Source: Pedobacter sp.
GTDB lineage: Bacteria; Bacteroidota; Bacteroidia; Sphingobacteriales; Sphingobacteriaceae
NCBI GenBank assembly: GCA_008015505.1
Contig: SSFR01000014.1
Span: 124,001 to 188,000, forward strand
Length of the DNA stretch: 64,000 bases
Reading direction: 5' to 3'
Below, piece after piece: positions 8,670 to 18,301 of the stretch (positions are counted from its first letter, which is position 1; each line of letters starts with the position of its first letter). The notes under the pieces are model-generated. The model saw only the letters and a program-made list of their open reading frames with translations. It was not told the origin of the DNA and ran no database searches. The position numbers and the translations under genes were made by a program.

Positions 8670-9503
8670 ATGCAACATCTTGACTTCATTGATTTACATT
8701 TTCATGCCAATCCGGACTTATATGTTCGCAAACACCATGTCACTGGGGCGAGCAATGAATACAAAAAACTGAATGGCGGTGTATTATTCCAAAATCATCT
8801 GGGCTATACTGGCAGTCTTGACACACTCGGCAATGTGATGGATTCCTTGATTCTCAATCACGTTGCGGGCGGTATCAATTACAAAAATGTTGAGCGTATA
8901 TTGCAATCTAGAAGCCAGGAAAAGCCCAATAAACTGTTGGTCATATTCCCTAACATCACAGGAAGAAAGCACGTAAGTAAGCTAAAACGCAATATTTCTC
9001 ATGAAAAATGGTTGGATGCTGCCTTTGTTCCCGAAGTCTTGTCGCAAAACGGTCGCCTATTGCAGAAAACAAAAGACCTAATCCAGTTTGCCAAAGATCA
9101 GCCCATTGTGCTTGCAAGCGGGCATGCTTCCAAGGAGGAAATTTATTTACTTGCAGAAGAATGTTATAAAATCGGATTAAACAAACTTTTGGTGACTCAG
9201 CCATCCAATCCGATGACAGACATCTTAGGCGAAGAGATGCTCCTTTTATCCAAAAATTTTGACTTTTTATACTTCGAGCAAACCGCTTTAACTTATTTAT
9301 TAGGATACGAAACCTGGGAAAACTTTGAATTTGTTGTTAAAAACGTCGAAAAACTGATTTACACCTCCGATTTAGGCCAAACTACACAAATAAGCATTCC
9401 GGAGTGGTTCGAACTTTCTCAAAAATGGTTTAGCACTATGAGTTTATCCCCCCAGAGAATAAAAGACATCACCAAAAACAACCCTTTAAACTTAATTCTA
9501 TGA
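8670..9503 (+). CDS. DUF6282-like amidohydrolase
   Basis: About 277 residues resembling the metal-dependent amidohydrolase family DUF6282. FIDLHFHANPDLYVRKH at the N-terminus is the H-x-H motif followed by a characteristic N-P-D, LFQNHLG continues the barrel, and ASGHASKEEI and TSDLGQTTQ would supply later ligands (His and Asp). I chose the ATG at 8670, four bases after the RraA stop, so the metal motif starts near residue 8; the ATG at 8625 would overlap RraA heavily and add a low-complexity tail. The exporter gene overlaps its end by ATGA. The reaction is probably hydrolysis of a cyclic amide, ester or lactone, but no member is characterised to my knowledge. Confidence 0.62.
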   Translation: MQHLDFIDLHFHANPDLYVRKHHVTGASNEYKKLNGGVLFQNHLGYTGSLDTLGNVMDSLILNHVAGGINYKNVERILQSRSQEKPNKLLVIFPNITGRKHVSKLKRNISHEKWLDAAFVPEVLSQNGRLLQKTKDLIQFAKDQPIVLASGHASKEEIYLLAEECYKIGLNKLLVTQPSNPMTDILGEEMLLLSKNFDFLYFEQTALTYLLGYETWENFEFVVKNVEKLIYTSDLGQTTQISIPEWFELSQKWFSTMSLSPQRIKDITKNNPLNLIL

Positions 9504-10774
9504 AAACATCTCAACGTATTATTTTCCTAGGCATTTTGGTACTTACCAGTGTAATGGGGCTCATTGCTTCCGATATCTATTTACCCGCCATGCCTGATAT
9601 TGGCAACTATTTGGGCACCAATGACCTAGAAGTAAAGAAAACATTGAGCTTCTTCTTACTAGGTCTTTCCTTTTCGCAACTCATCTATGGTCCCATCACA
9701 GATAAGTTTGGACGTAAAAAGGTTTTAATCTTTGGAACACTACTCTATACGCTAGCATCGGTACTATGTAGTACGGCTACCAACATTCAAGCATTGATTT
9801 TATTTCGATTTTTACAAGCGGTTGGGGCTTGTTCGGGAATGGTTATTGCTAGGGCCATCGTAGCCGACTTATATTCCAAAGAGGAAGGGGCTAAAGTATT
9901 CACCACCATATTCCCTATCATTGGCGTATCTCCAGCCATCGCTCCAGTTATTGGGGGCTTGTTAACTCACTACTTTAGTTGGAGAGCAAACTTTGATTTT
10001 ATTGCCTTATTAGGTGTAGTGATCTTATGCCTCACCATCTTTTGTCTAAAAGAGAGCCTACCTCAAGAAAAAAGACATAATATAAGTCTAGGTACGATTG
10101 CTAGAAATTATGTATCCGTTTTGTCCAACAAACTCTTCTTACTCTATGCCATACTTGTCTGCTGTGCTTATGGCGCTTATTTTGCCTATCTAACCAATTC
10201 CTCCTTCCTATTTTCCACATTTGGTTATCAAGCAAAAAATATTGGCTTTTTTTATATCACACTTTCCATTGGCTACATTTCCGGAAACCTTTTAGCTAAA
10301 CGTATCATCAAAACCATCAGCATTGATAAAGCACTTTGGGTTGGCGGCAATATCTTTTTGCTTGGGGGGCTGGTTATGCTTGGTGTAACTCTATTGGATA
10401 TCAAATCGATCACCTTAATTATTCTCAGTATGTCTATCCTAACTGTGGGCAATGGATTCCTACTCCCTTTGGGCATTATCAGTGCCATGTCTACCTCTGC
10501 CACCAAGGCTGGTACAGCATCAGGAACCATTGGCTTTTTACAACTTGGAAGTGCCTCCGTGTTTTCATTTTTAGTGGGCATACTTTCATCCAATGAATTA
10601 CATGGCATTGTTTCGATGATTCTCCTTGCGAATGTGACAAGCATAATCGCGCTATTGACCATTACTGCCATTCAAAGAAAATCTGTAAGCCTCACTAAAG
10701 AGCCTATTCCATCACCCCTTCTAAAAAATGAATTTAATGAGATTAATAAAGAAATATGTAAGATCGAGGGTTAA
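9500..10774 (+). CDS. Bcr/CflA-family MFS exporter
   Basis: A 424-residue inner-membrane protein with about 12 predicted transmembrane segments. SDIYLPAMPDIG in the first loop is the hallmark of the Bcr/CflA drug-H+ antiporter branch, and GPITDKFGRKKVLIFG is the MFS motif A between segments 2 and 3. RFLQAVGACSGMVIARAIVAD matches motif C-like segment 4-5. The branch exports small molecules such as bicyclomycin, sulfonamides and amino-acid derivatives using the proton gradient. Its start overlaps the DUF6282 stop by four bases, so it belongs to the operon and probably exports the operon's product or a toxic intermediate. The hydrophilic C-terminal tail of about 30 residues is unremarkable. Confidence 0.88.
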   Translation: MKTSQRIIFLGILVLTSVMGLIASDIYLPAMPDIGNYLGTNDLEVKKTLSFFLLGLSFSQLIYGPITDKFGRKKVLIFGTLLYTLASVLCSTATNIQALILFRFLQAVGACSGMVIARAIVADLYSKEEGAKVFTTIFPIIGVSPAIAPVIGGLLTHYFSWRANFDFIALLGVVILCLTIFCLKESLPQEKRHNISLGTIARNYVSVLSNKLFLLYAILVCCAYGAYFAYLTNSSFLFSTFGYQAKNIGFFYITLSIGYISGNLLAKRIIKTISIDKALWVGGNIFLLGGLVMLGVTLLDIKSITLIILSMSILTVGNGFLLPLGIISAMSTSATKAGTASGTIGFLQLGSASVFSFLVGILSSNELHGIVSMILLANVTSIIALLTITAIQRKSVSLTKEPIPSPLLKNEFNEINKEICKIEG

Positions 10775-10794
10775 ATACGAGTGGTTAAAACTCA

Positions 10795-11919
10795 TCAAGT
10801 AGCTAACATACTTTCATAAAAGTGCTCATAAACGGGTAAAATTAGCTGTAGGTCGAACTCTTTTGCTCGCTTAAGTGCATTTTCTTTGAACCAGTTTAGC
10901 CGCTGATCGTCTTTCAAGATTTCAATAGCATGGTTTGCCATAGCATCCACCTCACCCATGGGATCCATATAACCAGTTACGCCATGAATATTGAGCTCTG
11001 GTAATCCGCCTGCATTTGATGTGATGATAGGCACTTTGCAGGCCATCGCTTCTAGAGCAGCCAGTCCAAAGCTTTCTGATTCGGAGGGCATAATAAATAA
11101 ATCACAAATGGATAATATCTCTTCTACCGCCTCCTGTTTCCCAAGAAAACGTACATCAGCACATATTTTCAAGTCACGACAAAGCTGTTCACAATAAACG
11201 CGCTCTGGTCCATCTCCCACCATCAATAGCTTGGCTGAAATTACTTTTCGAATTTTCTCAAAAATATAGATAACATCCTCAGTACGTTTTACTTTACGAA
11301 AATTAGAAGTATGGACAATGATCCGTTCATTATTAGGAGCAATGGCAATTTTGAAATGGCCTTTTGGCTTCAAACTAAACCGTTCCATATCCACAAAATT
11401 GGAAATCACTTGGATATCTTTTTTAATATCAAAGTGCTTATAGGTATCATCCTTAAGATTTTGTGAAACAGCGGTTACTCCATCCGATTGATTAATTGAA
11501 AAGGTAACCACTGGCTTATAAGTCAAATCCTGACCAACTAGGGTAATATCGGTACCATGCAAGGTGGTTACCACTGGAATAGAGATGCCATAGGTCGCCA
11601 ATATCTGCTTAGCCATAAATGCTGCTGAAGCATGAGGGATGGCATAATGCACATGCAAAATATCCAAGTTCTCAAAACGAACCACATCAACCAATTTACT
11701 TGCTAATGCTAATTCATACGGCGGATAGTCAAACAGCGGGTACTTGGATACAGAAACCTCATGATAAAATAAGTTGGCCGAAAAAAAATCCAACCGAGCA
11801 GGCTGGCTATAGGTAATAAAATGAACATGGTGTCCATTTGATGCCAATGCTTTACCGAGCTCGGTAGCGATTACCCCACTTCCTCCAAAGGTGGGATAGC
11901 ATACAATTCCTATTTTCAT
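10795..11919 (-). CDS. bshA: N-acetyl-alpha-D-glucosaminyl L-malate synthase BshA
   Basis: A GT4/GT-B glycosyltransferase of 374 residues that joins GlcNAc from UDP-GlcNAc to L-malate, the first step of bacillithiol synthesis. The family-specific start MKIGIVCYPTFGGSGVIATE is complete, HVHYAIPHASAAFMAKQI is the BshA malate/GlcNAc site region, HGTDITLVG follows, and the nucleotide-sugar E-x7-E motif is in PSESESFGLAALEAMA near residue 285. Length and motifs are normal. It implies that this organism makes bacillithiol as a low-molecular-weight thiol. It converges on the exporter gene with only 20 bases between the stops; a short GAGT/ACTC hairpin there is too weak to call a terminator. It lies 48 bases downstream of the E2 gene. 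Confidence 0.92.
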   Translation of the reverse strand: MKIGIVCYPTFGGSGVIATELGKALASNGHHVHFITYSQPARLDFFSANLFYHEVSVSKYPLFDYPPYELALASKLVDVVRFENLDILHVHYAIPHASAAFMAKQILATYGISIPVVTTLHGTDITLVGQDLTYKPVVTFSINQSDGVTAVSQNLKDDTYKHFDIKKDIQVISNFVDMERFSLKPKGHFKIAIAPNNERIIVHTSNFRKVKRTEDVIYIFEKIRKVISAKLLMVGDGPERVYCEQLCRDLKICADVRFLGKQEAVEEILSICDLFIMPSESESFGLAALEAMACKVPIITSNAGGLPELNIHGVTGYMDPMGEVDAMANHAIEILKDDQRLNWFKENALKRAKEFDLQLILPVYEHFYESMLAT

Positions 11920-11967
11920 GGTGATGATATTTTTAATAAATACCTAAGCCTCCAAATAACACCCACA

Positions 11968-13341
11968 TTAGATTGATCGATTCACATCCCAAGCCTCCAA
12001 ATAGTCTGCTACCTTACGTATGAAAGAACCACCTAAAGAGCCATCCACTACACGATGATCATACGATAAGGATAAAAACATCATGTGTCTAATAGCAATC
12101 ACGTCACCATATTCTGTTTCAATTACAGCTGGCTTCTTTTTAATAGCTCCTACTGCCAAAATAGCCACCTGTGGCTGATTAATAATAGGTGTTCCCATCA
12201 CATTGCCAAATGAACCCACATTGGTCAAGGTAAATGTTCCACCCTGGGTTTCATCGGGCTTTAACTTAGATAAACGAGCACGTTTTGCCAAATCGTTAAC
12301 CGATTTGGTTAATCCGATTAAATTTAACTGATCAGCATTTTTAATCACTGGAACAATTAAATTTCCAGTGGGCAAAGCCGTTGCCATACCAATATTAATG
12401 TCTCGTTTCTTAATAATCTGTGTCCCATTTACCGATATATTGATCATAGGTAAATCGCGAATCGCTTTGCTTACAGCTTCAATAAATATGGGCGTAAATG
12501 TAATTTTTTCGCCCTCTCTCTTCTCAAAAGCAGCTTTCACCTGATCTCTCCATTTCACAATATTGGTCACATCAGCTTCTACAAAAGAAGTTACATGTGG
12601 CGAAGTATGTTTACTCATCACCATATGATCAGCAATCAGCTTACGCATCCGATCCATCTCAATAATTTCATCTCCCCCAGAAACTGAAGTAATTGACACA
12701 GGTTTAGTAAAAGACGCTTCAACAGCCGGCTCAATCACGCGCTTCGAACCAGCAGTCGATGGGACAACAGCAGGCTCTGCTTTCGGACTAGCTGAGCAAT
12801 GTTTAATGAAATTGAGTACATCCTGCTTGGTCACTCGTCCCTCAGCACCTGTACCTGACAGCTGGTCCAACTCAGCTGAACTAATACCCTCCCTGGCTGC
12901 AATACTTTTTACTAAAGGAGAATAAAAACGTGCTGAACCAGAGGACTTAGTAACTACCGGCTGATGAAGCTCCGAAGCTAATTTCGATTGCTCTACTGCT
13001 TGGGACTCATTTTCTTTTTGCCCGGTTGATTCCGATACTACAACCGCTGACTCTGCCACTGTTTTTGACGATTGCTCCTGCTCACCAACGACCACATTAG
13101 AATCTGTTTCAATCAAAGCAATAACATCTCCCACCTGAACCACATCATTTTCTTTAAACAACTGTTTAACTAGCTTTCCAGCCGTAGGTGAAGGTACTTC
13201 TGAGTCGACCTTATCTGTAGCAATTTCGAGTACCGATTCATCCATACTAATGGAGTCTCCTGGCTGCTTTACCCATTTAATAATAGTCGCTTCGGCGACA
13301 CTCTCTCCCATTTTGGGAAGTAATAGTTCATATTGAGCCAT
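11968..13341 (-). CDS. Dihydrolipoamide acyltransferase (E2) of a 2-oxo acid dehydrogenase
   Basis: The 457-residue E2 core subunit transfers acyl groups from E1-bound intermediates through lipoate to CoA. The lipoyl domain occupies residues 1-80 with the lipoylated lysine in EIATDKVDSE. A Ser/Glu/Val-rich linker follows, then a peripheral subunit-binding domain (SPLVKSIAAREGISSAELDQ with LSGTGAEGRVTKQDVL, about residues 145-180), then the acyltransferase domain ending in SLSYDHRVVDGS with the catalytic His and Asp. The single lipoyl domain and overall pattern fit a branched-chain or generic 2-oxo acid E2 better than OdhB; the substrate cannot be settled because the E1 genes are not in the window. 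It shares the minus-strand run with cinA, separated by a repeat end at 13383-13414. Confidence 0.88.
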   Translation of the reverse strand: MAQYELLLPKMGESVAEATIIKWVKQPGDSISMDESVLEIATDKVDSEVPSPTAGKLVKQLFKENDVVQVGDVIALIETDSNVVVGEQEQSSKTVAESAVVVSESTGQKENESQAVEQSKLASELHQPVVTKSSGSARFYSPLVKSIAAREGISSAELDQLSGTGAEGRVTKQDVLNFIKHCSASPKAEPAVVPSTAGSKRVIEPAVEASFTKPVSITSVSGGDEIIEMDRMRKLIADHMVMSKHTSPHVTSFVEADVTNIVKWRDQVKAAFEKREGEKITFTPIFIEAVSKAIRDLPMINISVNGTQIIKKRDINIGMATALPTGNLIVPVIKNADQLNLIGLTKSVNDLAKRARLSKLKPDETQGGTFTLTNVGSFGNVMGTPIINQPQVAILAVGAIKKKPAVIETEYGDVIAIRHMMFLSLSYDHRVVDGSLGGSFIRKVADYLEAWDVNRSI

Positions 13342-13382
13342 AAATTTCGTCTATCAATCGTTCAACAAAAATATTTTTCAAA

Positions 13383-13414
13383 GAGTCAGTCTAAAATAAA
13401 CTTTAAACAAGCTC
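13383..13414. repeat. Collapsed MITE-like element (two ends joined) at the cinA stop
   Basis: A 32-base imperfect palindrome. GAGTCAGTCTAAA matches the left end of the diverged copy at 52505 (GAGTCGGTCTAAA), and AAAATAAACTTTAAACAAGC plus TC matches the right end of the intact copy at 61281-61441 with one mismatch in 22. It looks like an element that lost its interior. The last codons of cinA (GAG CTT GTT TAA, Glu-Leu-Val-stop) lie inside it. Confidence 0.65.
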
Positions 13415-14656
13415 ATAATCTTCCTGTACAAGTTTAAAGAGCATCGTCAAGGCAACTGCTGCTGAACGCTCAATATTTTGGGCTCTTCTACTTCCAAATT
13501 GAAACTTACGTGTAATCACTTTAGCCCGGTTAGCTACTGCAATACAAACCGTTCCAACTGGCTTTTCCGGTGTTCCTCCACCAGGTCCAGCAGTCCCACT
13601 TACCGCAATAGAATAATCGGAATGGTAATTGGTAATCATACCCCTAGCCATTTCACGTACAGTCTCTTCACTAACAGCCCCATACTGGACTAATGTGCCC
13701 TGCTGAACACCCAACATCGTTTGTTTCAACTCATCCGAATAAGAGATTACACCACCCAAAAAGACTGAACTACAGCCCGGATGTTGCGTAATCAAGTGAG
13801 AGATATACCCCCCTGTACAACTTTCTGCTGTAGCCAAAGTCAAATTACGAGCAGCCATCAAGTCTAAAATAGCTTTCTCAATAGGTATATCTCCTTCTAC
13901 AATTACATATTTAGCTACTCGATCGGCCAACTGGCGTCCATAAACTTTAACCTCCTCCTGTAGTGCTTCTTTATCGACTCCAAACCCACTTAAACGCAAA
14001 CGTACTTGTCCTAACTTAGGAAGATAAGCTAGTTTAATATGCTCTGGTAAAGCATTTTCAATATCTACTATTTGTTCTGCTAAAAATGATTCACCAATTC
14101 CTGCGGTAAGAATAGTATGATGCACAATAGCCGGCAACCTAAATGCCCCTTTTAATCGGGGAATAACTTCTTCTTCCATCAAATACATCATTTCAAATGG
14201 AACTCCAGGAAGTGAGATATAGACCTTCCCCTTCTGTTCAAACCATATTCCTGGCGCTGTACCATTCTGGTTTTGAAGCACAATTCCATTATCCAGTACA
14301 TCAGCCTGAGATATATTGGAGTCAATCAAAGGAAGATTATAATGCTTAAATATTCGCTTTACATTCTCAAATGCTATTTCATCCCGATGTATACCTACAT
14401 TAAAATAACTCGCCAATGTTTTTTTAGTGATATCATCTTTGGTAGGCCCAAGCCCTCCCGTCATCAAAATTAGATCGGACCGACCAGCCGCTAGCTGCAA
14501 AGCCTCCATAATATGATCCCGATTATCTGAAACAGAACTAATTTGCTTCACCGAAATTCCAATATCATTCAATTTTTGAGCCATCCAAGCCGAATTGGTA
14601 TCGACAATTTGACCGATCAAAATTTCGTCGCCAATAGTGATTATCTCTGCTAACAT
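13403..14656 (-). CDS. cinA: CinA-family protein (ADP-ribose pyrophosphatase / NMN deamidase)
   Basis: A canonical 417-residue CinA. The N-terminal COG1058 domain has EIITIGDEILIGQIVDTNSA and TGGLGPTKDD; the C-terminal PncC-like amidase has LATAESCTGGYISHLIT and PGCSS, including the serine of the deamidase. Together these activities recycle the pyridine nucleotides ADP-ribose and NMN. The start lies only two bases beyond the lptD stop, so the genes are co-transcribed. The protein ends in ELV, encoded by a repeat-element end rather than ancestral sequence. It is the intact counterpart of the CinA module fused to the dehydrogenase at 5809-8010, which allows direct comparison within one genome. 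Confidence 0.92.
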   Translation of the reverse strand: MLAEIITIGDEILIGQIVDTNSAWMAQKLNDIGISVKQISSVSDNRDHIMEALQLAAGRSDLILMTGGLGPTKDDITKKTLASYFNVGIHRDEIAFENVKRIFKHYNLPLIDSNISQADVLDNGIVLQNQNGTAPGIWFEQKGKVYISLPGVPFEMMYLMEEEVIPRLKGAFRLPAIVHHTILTAGIGESFLAEQIVDIENALPEHIKLAYLPKLGQVRLRLSGFGVDKEALQEEVKVYGRQLADRVAKYVIVEGDIPIEKAILDLMAARNLTLATAESCTGGYISHLITQHPGCSSVFLGGVISYSDELKQTMLGVQQGTLVQYGAVSEETVREMARGMITNYHSDYSIAVSGTAGPGGGTPEKPVGTVCIAVANRAKVITRKFQFGSRRAQNIERSAAVALTMLFKLVQEDYELV

Positions 14657-14658
14657 TT

Positions 14659-17331
14659 TTAAAAAATATTACTACTATAATTTCGTCTCTTACTTAGTTT
14701 CAAATCTTGTAAAACGGAAGCTTTTACTTTCAGATCAATATTATAACTTCGATATGGCCCCTGGGGTATCCAACTAAAAGAAAGATCCCAACAATGAAGA
14801 TCCCGATAAATAGTAAAGGTTGGGGGAACAGGGACATGGTTAATAAAATCAAAACCAGAGTTAAAGCCAATCTTCCATTTTGGGGTGACACTTACATCCC
14901 CATTAAAATTGACAGAATGAGTTAATATGCTTGGGGTTATACCAGGCTTAGAATATTGCAAATTATATCTGGCTGTCAAATTCCATGGAACATTAAAATC
15001 AACAAAAGCATTCAGATCTCTGTTAATTCGAGCCAATTGTTCGGATTGCAAGGGATTCATATTTTGCAAATTTGATTTACTTTTATCCACTACCTTTTTG
15101 AACGCACTCGAATTTAAGTTCAAATCAAAAGAAACATTCAAACTCGTTAAGCGAGCTAACTTGCCATCTGCTAACGTAAACTGATTAATACGGTTGCCAT
15201 TAGCATCACTTTGATAAGGATCAAATACACCACTCACATTTAAATTTACTTTTTGCTTAAAAAAAGAATTCCTAGCCGAAACATTGATTGTCGATAATTG
15301 AAGTGAGTCCGCAGCAAAATTATAGTTACCAGAAAATATTAAACTCTGTAAAATAGGAATTTTGTTAAAAGCACTGGCCTTTGAACTTGTACTCGTCGCT
15401 GTACTATCCTGCTTCCCTTTTGCTTTCTTTTTCATTTCAATATTGTTATCTAAACTGAATCCAATACTAGCTACTTTCCCTTGAGAAGGTCCCGAATATG
15501 GGCCATTTTCAAATCTAGAATAACGCTGCCGCAGCTGGCTCTGCGCATCAGGTACTCCTTCGACATTTCGATAAAATCCATACCTATCATCTCCAAAATC
15601 AGGATTGTAATTAAAAGATATAGCAGGAGTAGCTACATGTCGCAAAGCAACCACTCTTCCCTTTTTGAAATTAACCTGACCATACAACTTAGTTGACAAC
15701 CCAGTACTAAAACTATACGAATATGCTCGATCAAACCCAGGAATGGTATCAGTAACGGTTTTGGGGTTATCAGTAGCAGAAAAAGCCCCAACATAACGCT
15801 TATAAACAGTTTGCGTATACCAGGTTTCATTATACTGAATACTGGGCGAGAAAGTAAAAAACTTAAAAACATTCATTGAAAGCTTTACAGGTATGTTATG
15901 CTGAATACCTGTTTTAAACATTTTCAAAGTTTGTGGCTTGAATAAAAGGGAGTCATATGTATTTATCGAGTTAGTACCATCTGTTGAATAACCTAAACTA
16001 ATCTTCTGATACCATTTTTGATCGCCAGACCGACTCTTTTTATCGAAAGGATAAATGGTATTCATCCCCAAATTGAACTGAGGTAGCTGAAGACTAATTG
16101 TACGGCTTTTAATATCCTGATTATGTCCCAAAGAGGCAGTAAAATTGAACAAGCCCATGTTTTTACCATAGCTGATACTCGAGGCCAAAGTGTTCTTGGT
16201 AATTTGGCTCATATCATATGAACCACCCGCAGCCGTATTTTGATTATAACTCGATGAACCCACATCCACTGAAGCCGAAAACCGAGTGCCGGGATTAGCC
16301 TCGTCTCGTTGCGTATGCGTCCATGTAATTTTAAAATCTTTTTGGGGTAAATATCCGGGTGTACCCTCTACTCTTTTCCTTATATCACTATCATTGTCAG
16401 GATATGTCCAAGAATACCCCAATCTAATATTTCCATAATGCCTATAGCGCTTGTCATATCTAACCTCTGCATTAGATATAAATGTGCCCTTCGTATAAAA
16501 GGAAGTGATTACCTTCAGATCCCAATAGTCGCTTATATTGAGATAATAGCCCAAATCTTTGATCATAAATCCACGCGTAGCATCATCCGTATAACTTGGA
16601 AACAATATTCCTGATGCTCGCCTATTGGTCTTAGGGAAAAAACCAAAAGGAAGGCCTAATGGCGTCGGCACATCCTCAATATTCATATAGAATGGTCCCG
16701 ATACGATTTGTTTTTCACCGACTATACCCTTAGTCATATGTATACCAAAATGAGGATGAGCCAAATTACAGGTACTATAAATACCATTTTTAAAAAAGCC
16801 TTCACCAAACTCATTTTTCTTAAACTCTTTAGCCTGCAAGTAGCCTTGCTCCACACTGGTAAATGTGCCGTATGATTTACCTTTTTTCGTCTTAAAATTA
16901 AATACTAATGAATCGGTTGTAAATGGTGGTTCATTACCTTGTTTAAGAATAGGTCTTCCACGGTAACGATTGGTAACAGTATCCTGATAGCCTTTAGCAA
17001 AAATCTGCTCATTTTTTTGATCCAATCGAATATAATCGGCATCCAACTCAACGTCGTCATAAGTAATGCGTGCCTTTCCATATAAATAAACCACATTATG
17101 GATTCTATCGAAACGAATAGAATCCTCTGCGGTGTATTTCACTTTAGACTCCATAGTGGATACGGATTGATGGCTGACTGTATCTGATTTTGTCCCTTGG
17201 ATAGCTGAATTTACCCCTCCTTTCTTTACATTGGAAGGGCGCAACACCTGACCACGGGCACCAATGGCCAAACCAACCGAGAGCACATAAATCCAAAAGT
17301 TGGATAAAAAAAAGGATTTAATAAGCTTCAA
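14659..17331 (-). CDS. lptD: LptD-like outer-membrane LPS assembly protein
   Basis: An 890-residue outer-membrane beta-barrel protein that inserts lipopolysaccharide into the outer leaflet. A signal peptide (FFLSNFWIYVLSVGLAIGA) is followed by a short low-complexity linker, an OstA/LptA-like beta-jellyroll (about residues 65-200, with YLYGKARITYDDVELDADYI) and a long barrel rich in alternating aromatic strands, ending at ...NYSSNIF with a terminal Phe as in many barrels. Bacteroidota members are more divergent and longer than the enterobacterial form. The gene is divergent from the amidase gene, with only six bases between this start and the upstream-most ATG there. A separate OstA-like protein is encoded at 45194. 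Confidence 0.85.
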   Translation of the reverse strand: MKLIKSFFLSNFWIYVLSVGLAIGARGQVLRPSNVKKGGVNSAIQGTKSDTVSHQSVSTMESKVKYTAEDSIRFDRIHNVVYLYGKARITYDDVELDADYIRLDQKNEQIFAKGYQDTVTNRYRGRPILKQGNEPPFTTDSLVFNFKTKKGKSYGTFTSVEQGYLQAKEFKKNEFGEGFFKNGIYSTCNLAHPHFGIHMTKGIVGEKQIVSGPFYMNIEDVPTPLGLPFGFFPKTNRRASGILFPSYTDDATRGFMIKDLGYYLNISDYWDLKVITSFYTKGTFISNAEVRYDKRYRHYGNIRLGYSWTYPDNDSDIRKRVEGTPGYLPQKDFKITWTHTQRDEANPGTRFSASVDVGSSSYNQNTAAGGSYDMSQITKNTLASSISYGKNMGLFNFTASLGHNQDIKSRTISLQLPQFNLGMNTIYPFDKKSRSGDQKWYQKISLGYSTDGTNSINTYDSLLFKPQTLKMFKTGIQHNIPVKLSMNVFKFFTFSPSIQYNETWYTQTVYKRYVGAFSATDNPKTVTDTIPGFDRAYSYSFSTGLSTKLYGQVNFKKGRVVALRHVATPAISFNYNPDFGDDRYGFYRNVEGVPDAQSQLRQRYSRFENGPYSGPSQGKVASIGFSLDNNIEMKKKAKGKQDSTATSTSSKASAFNKIPILQSLIFSGNYNFAADSLQLSTINVSARNSFFKQKVNLNVSGVFDPYQSDANGNRINQFTLADGKLARLTSLNVSFDLNLNSSAFKKVVDKSKSNLQNMNPLQSEQLARINRDLNAFVDFNVPWNLTARYNLQYSKPGITPSILTHSVNFNGDVSVTPKWKIGFNSGFDFINHVPVPPTFTIYRDLHCWDLSFSWIPQGPYRSYNIDLKVKASVLQDLKLSKRRNYSSNIF

Positions 17332-17394
17332 ATTCTAATGATGAATATTATTTTTGCACTGATAGTGGATTTATCAAAAAGGCGCACAAAATTA

Positions 17395-18273
17395 ATGAAA
17401 AATACACCATTGAAAGGACATATATCAATTTCACTATTTGTATTTTTATTTGTCCCATTTCTCACATTTGGCAACGACTTATCAAAAGCCCCATACCGCA
17501 TACGAACCATTGTTGTCGATGCTGGACATGGCGGCCAAGACGGATCTACTCACGGCCTTTTTTCTAAAGAAAAAGATGTTGCCCTTAAAGTAGCTTTACG
17601 TCTGGGTAAGGCCATTGAAAGCAATTTGAAGGATGTTAAAGTTATTTACACGCGCACTACTGATGAATTTGTGAAACTATACGAACGCATAGGCATAGCC
17701 AATCGTGCCAAGGCAGATCTATTCATCTCAATTCATTGTAATGATATGCCTGTGATTACACATACTAGCATTACTTCCTATCGCAAGGGAAAGCACAAAA
17801 AACGTATTCCTGTATATACAACCACGCGTACTAAAAGCACTTCTACTCGAGGAGTAGAGACTTTTGTATCTGGTTTTGGACGCCTAGATGAACAAGATGT
17901 GGCCATGCGTGAGAACGCCTCCATCCTTTTAGAAAAAGACTACAAAGAAAATTATGCAGGCTATGATCCCAATGATCCTGAAAGTATCATCGTACTATCT
18001 TTAATGAAAAATGCCTTCAGAGAGCAAAGCATCAAATTGGCAACCCTCATACAAGAAGAATATGTGAAAGTAGGACGAATTGATCGAGGTGTACAAGAAA
18101 AAAGCTTAGCTGTACTTGCTCGGGCAAGCATGCCTGCTGTGTTGACAGAAATAGGTTTCATTTCCAATCCAGAAGAGGAAAACTATATCAATTCGGAGGA
18201 TGGGCAAAATGAAATTGTATCTTGCATATTAAATGCCATCCGGACCTATAAAAAACAAGTTGAATCGGAATAA
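17395..18273 (+). CDS. N-acetylmuramoyl-L-alanine amidase (Amidase_3)
   Basis: A zinc-dependent periplasmic enzyme that cuts the bond between muramic acid and the stem peptide, separating daughter cells. I chose the ATG at 17395, which opens directly with a signal peptide (MKNTPLKGHISISLFVFLFV); the ATG at 17338 would bury it. Motifs are TIVVDAGHGGQDGST with the first Zn His, then the Glu in the VALKVALRL region, DLFISIHCNDM with the second His, and PAVLTEIGFISNPEEENYI with the catalytic Glu. A lysine/arginine-rich insertion (SYRKGKHKKRIPVYTTTRTK) lies after the second His, as in Bacteroidota relatives. The MlaD-like gene follows 28 bases later. Confidence 0.9.
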   Translation: MKNTPLKGHISISLFVFLFVPFLTFGNDLSKAPYRIRTIVVDAGHGGQDGSTHGLFSKEKDVALKVALRLGKAIESNLKDVKVIYTRTTDEFVKLYERIGIANRAKADLFISIHCNDMPVITHTSITSYRKGKHKKRIPVYTTTRTKSTSTRGVETFVSGFGRLDEQDVAMRENASILLEKDYKENYAGYDPNDPESIIVLSLMKNAFREQSIKLATLIQEEYVKVGRIDRGVQEKSLAVLARASMPAVLTEIGFISNPEEENYINSEDGQNEIVSCILNAIRTYKKQVESE

Positions 18274-18301
18274 TGATAAAGGGTGTTTTGGCATCAATAC
18301 A

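Noticed and set aside
14659..17331. The lptD-like gene being a TonB-dependent receptor
   Set aside because: There is no plug domain or TonB box; the OstA-like N-terminal domain followed by a barrel fits LptD.
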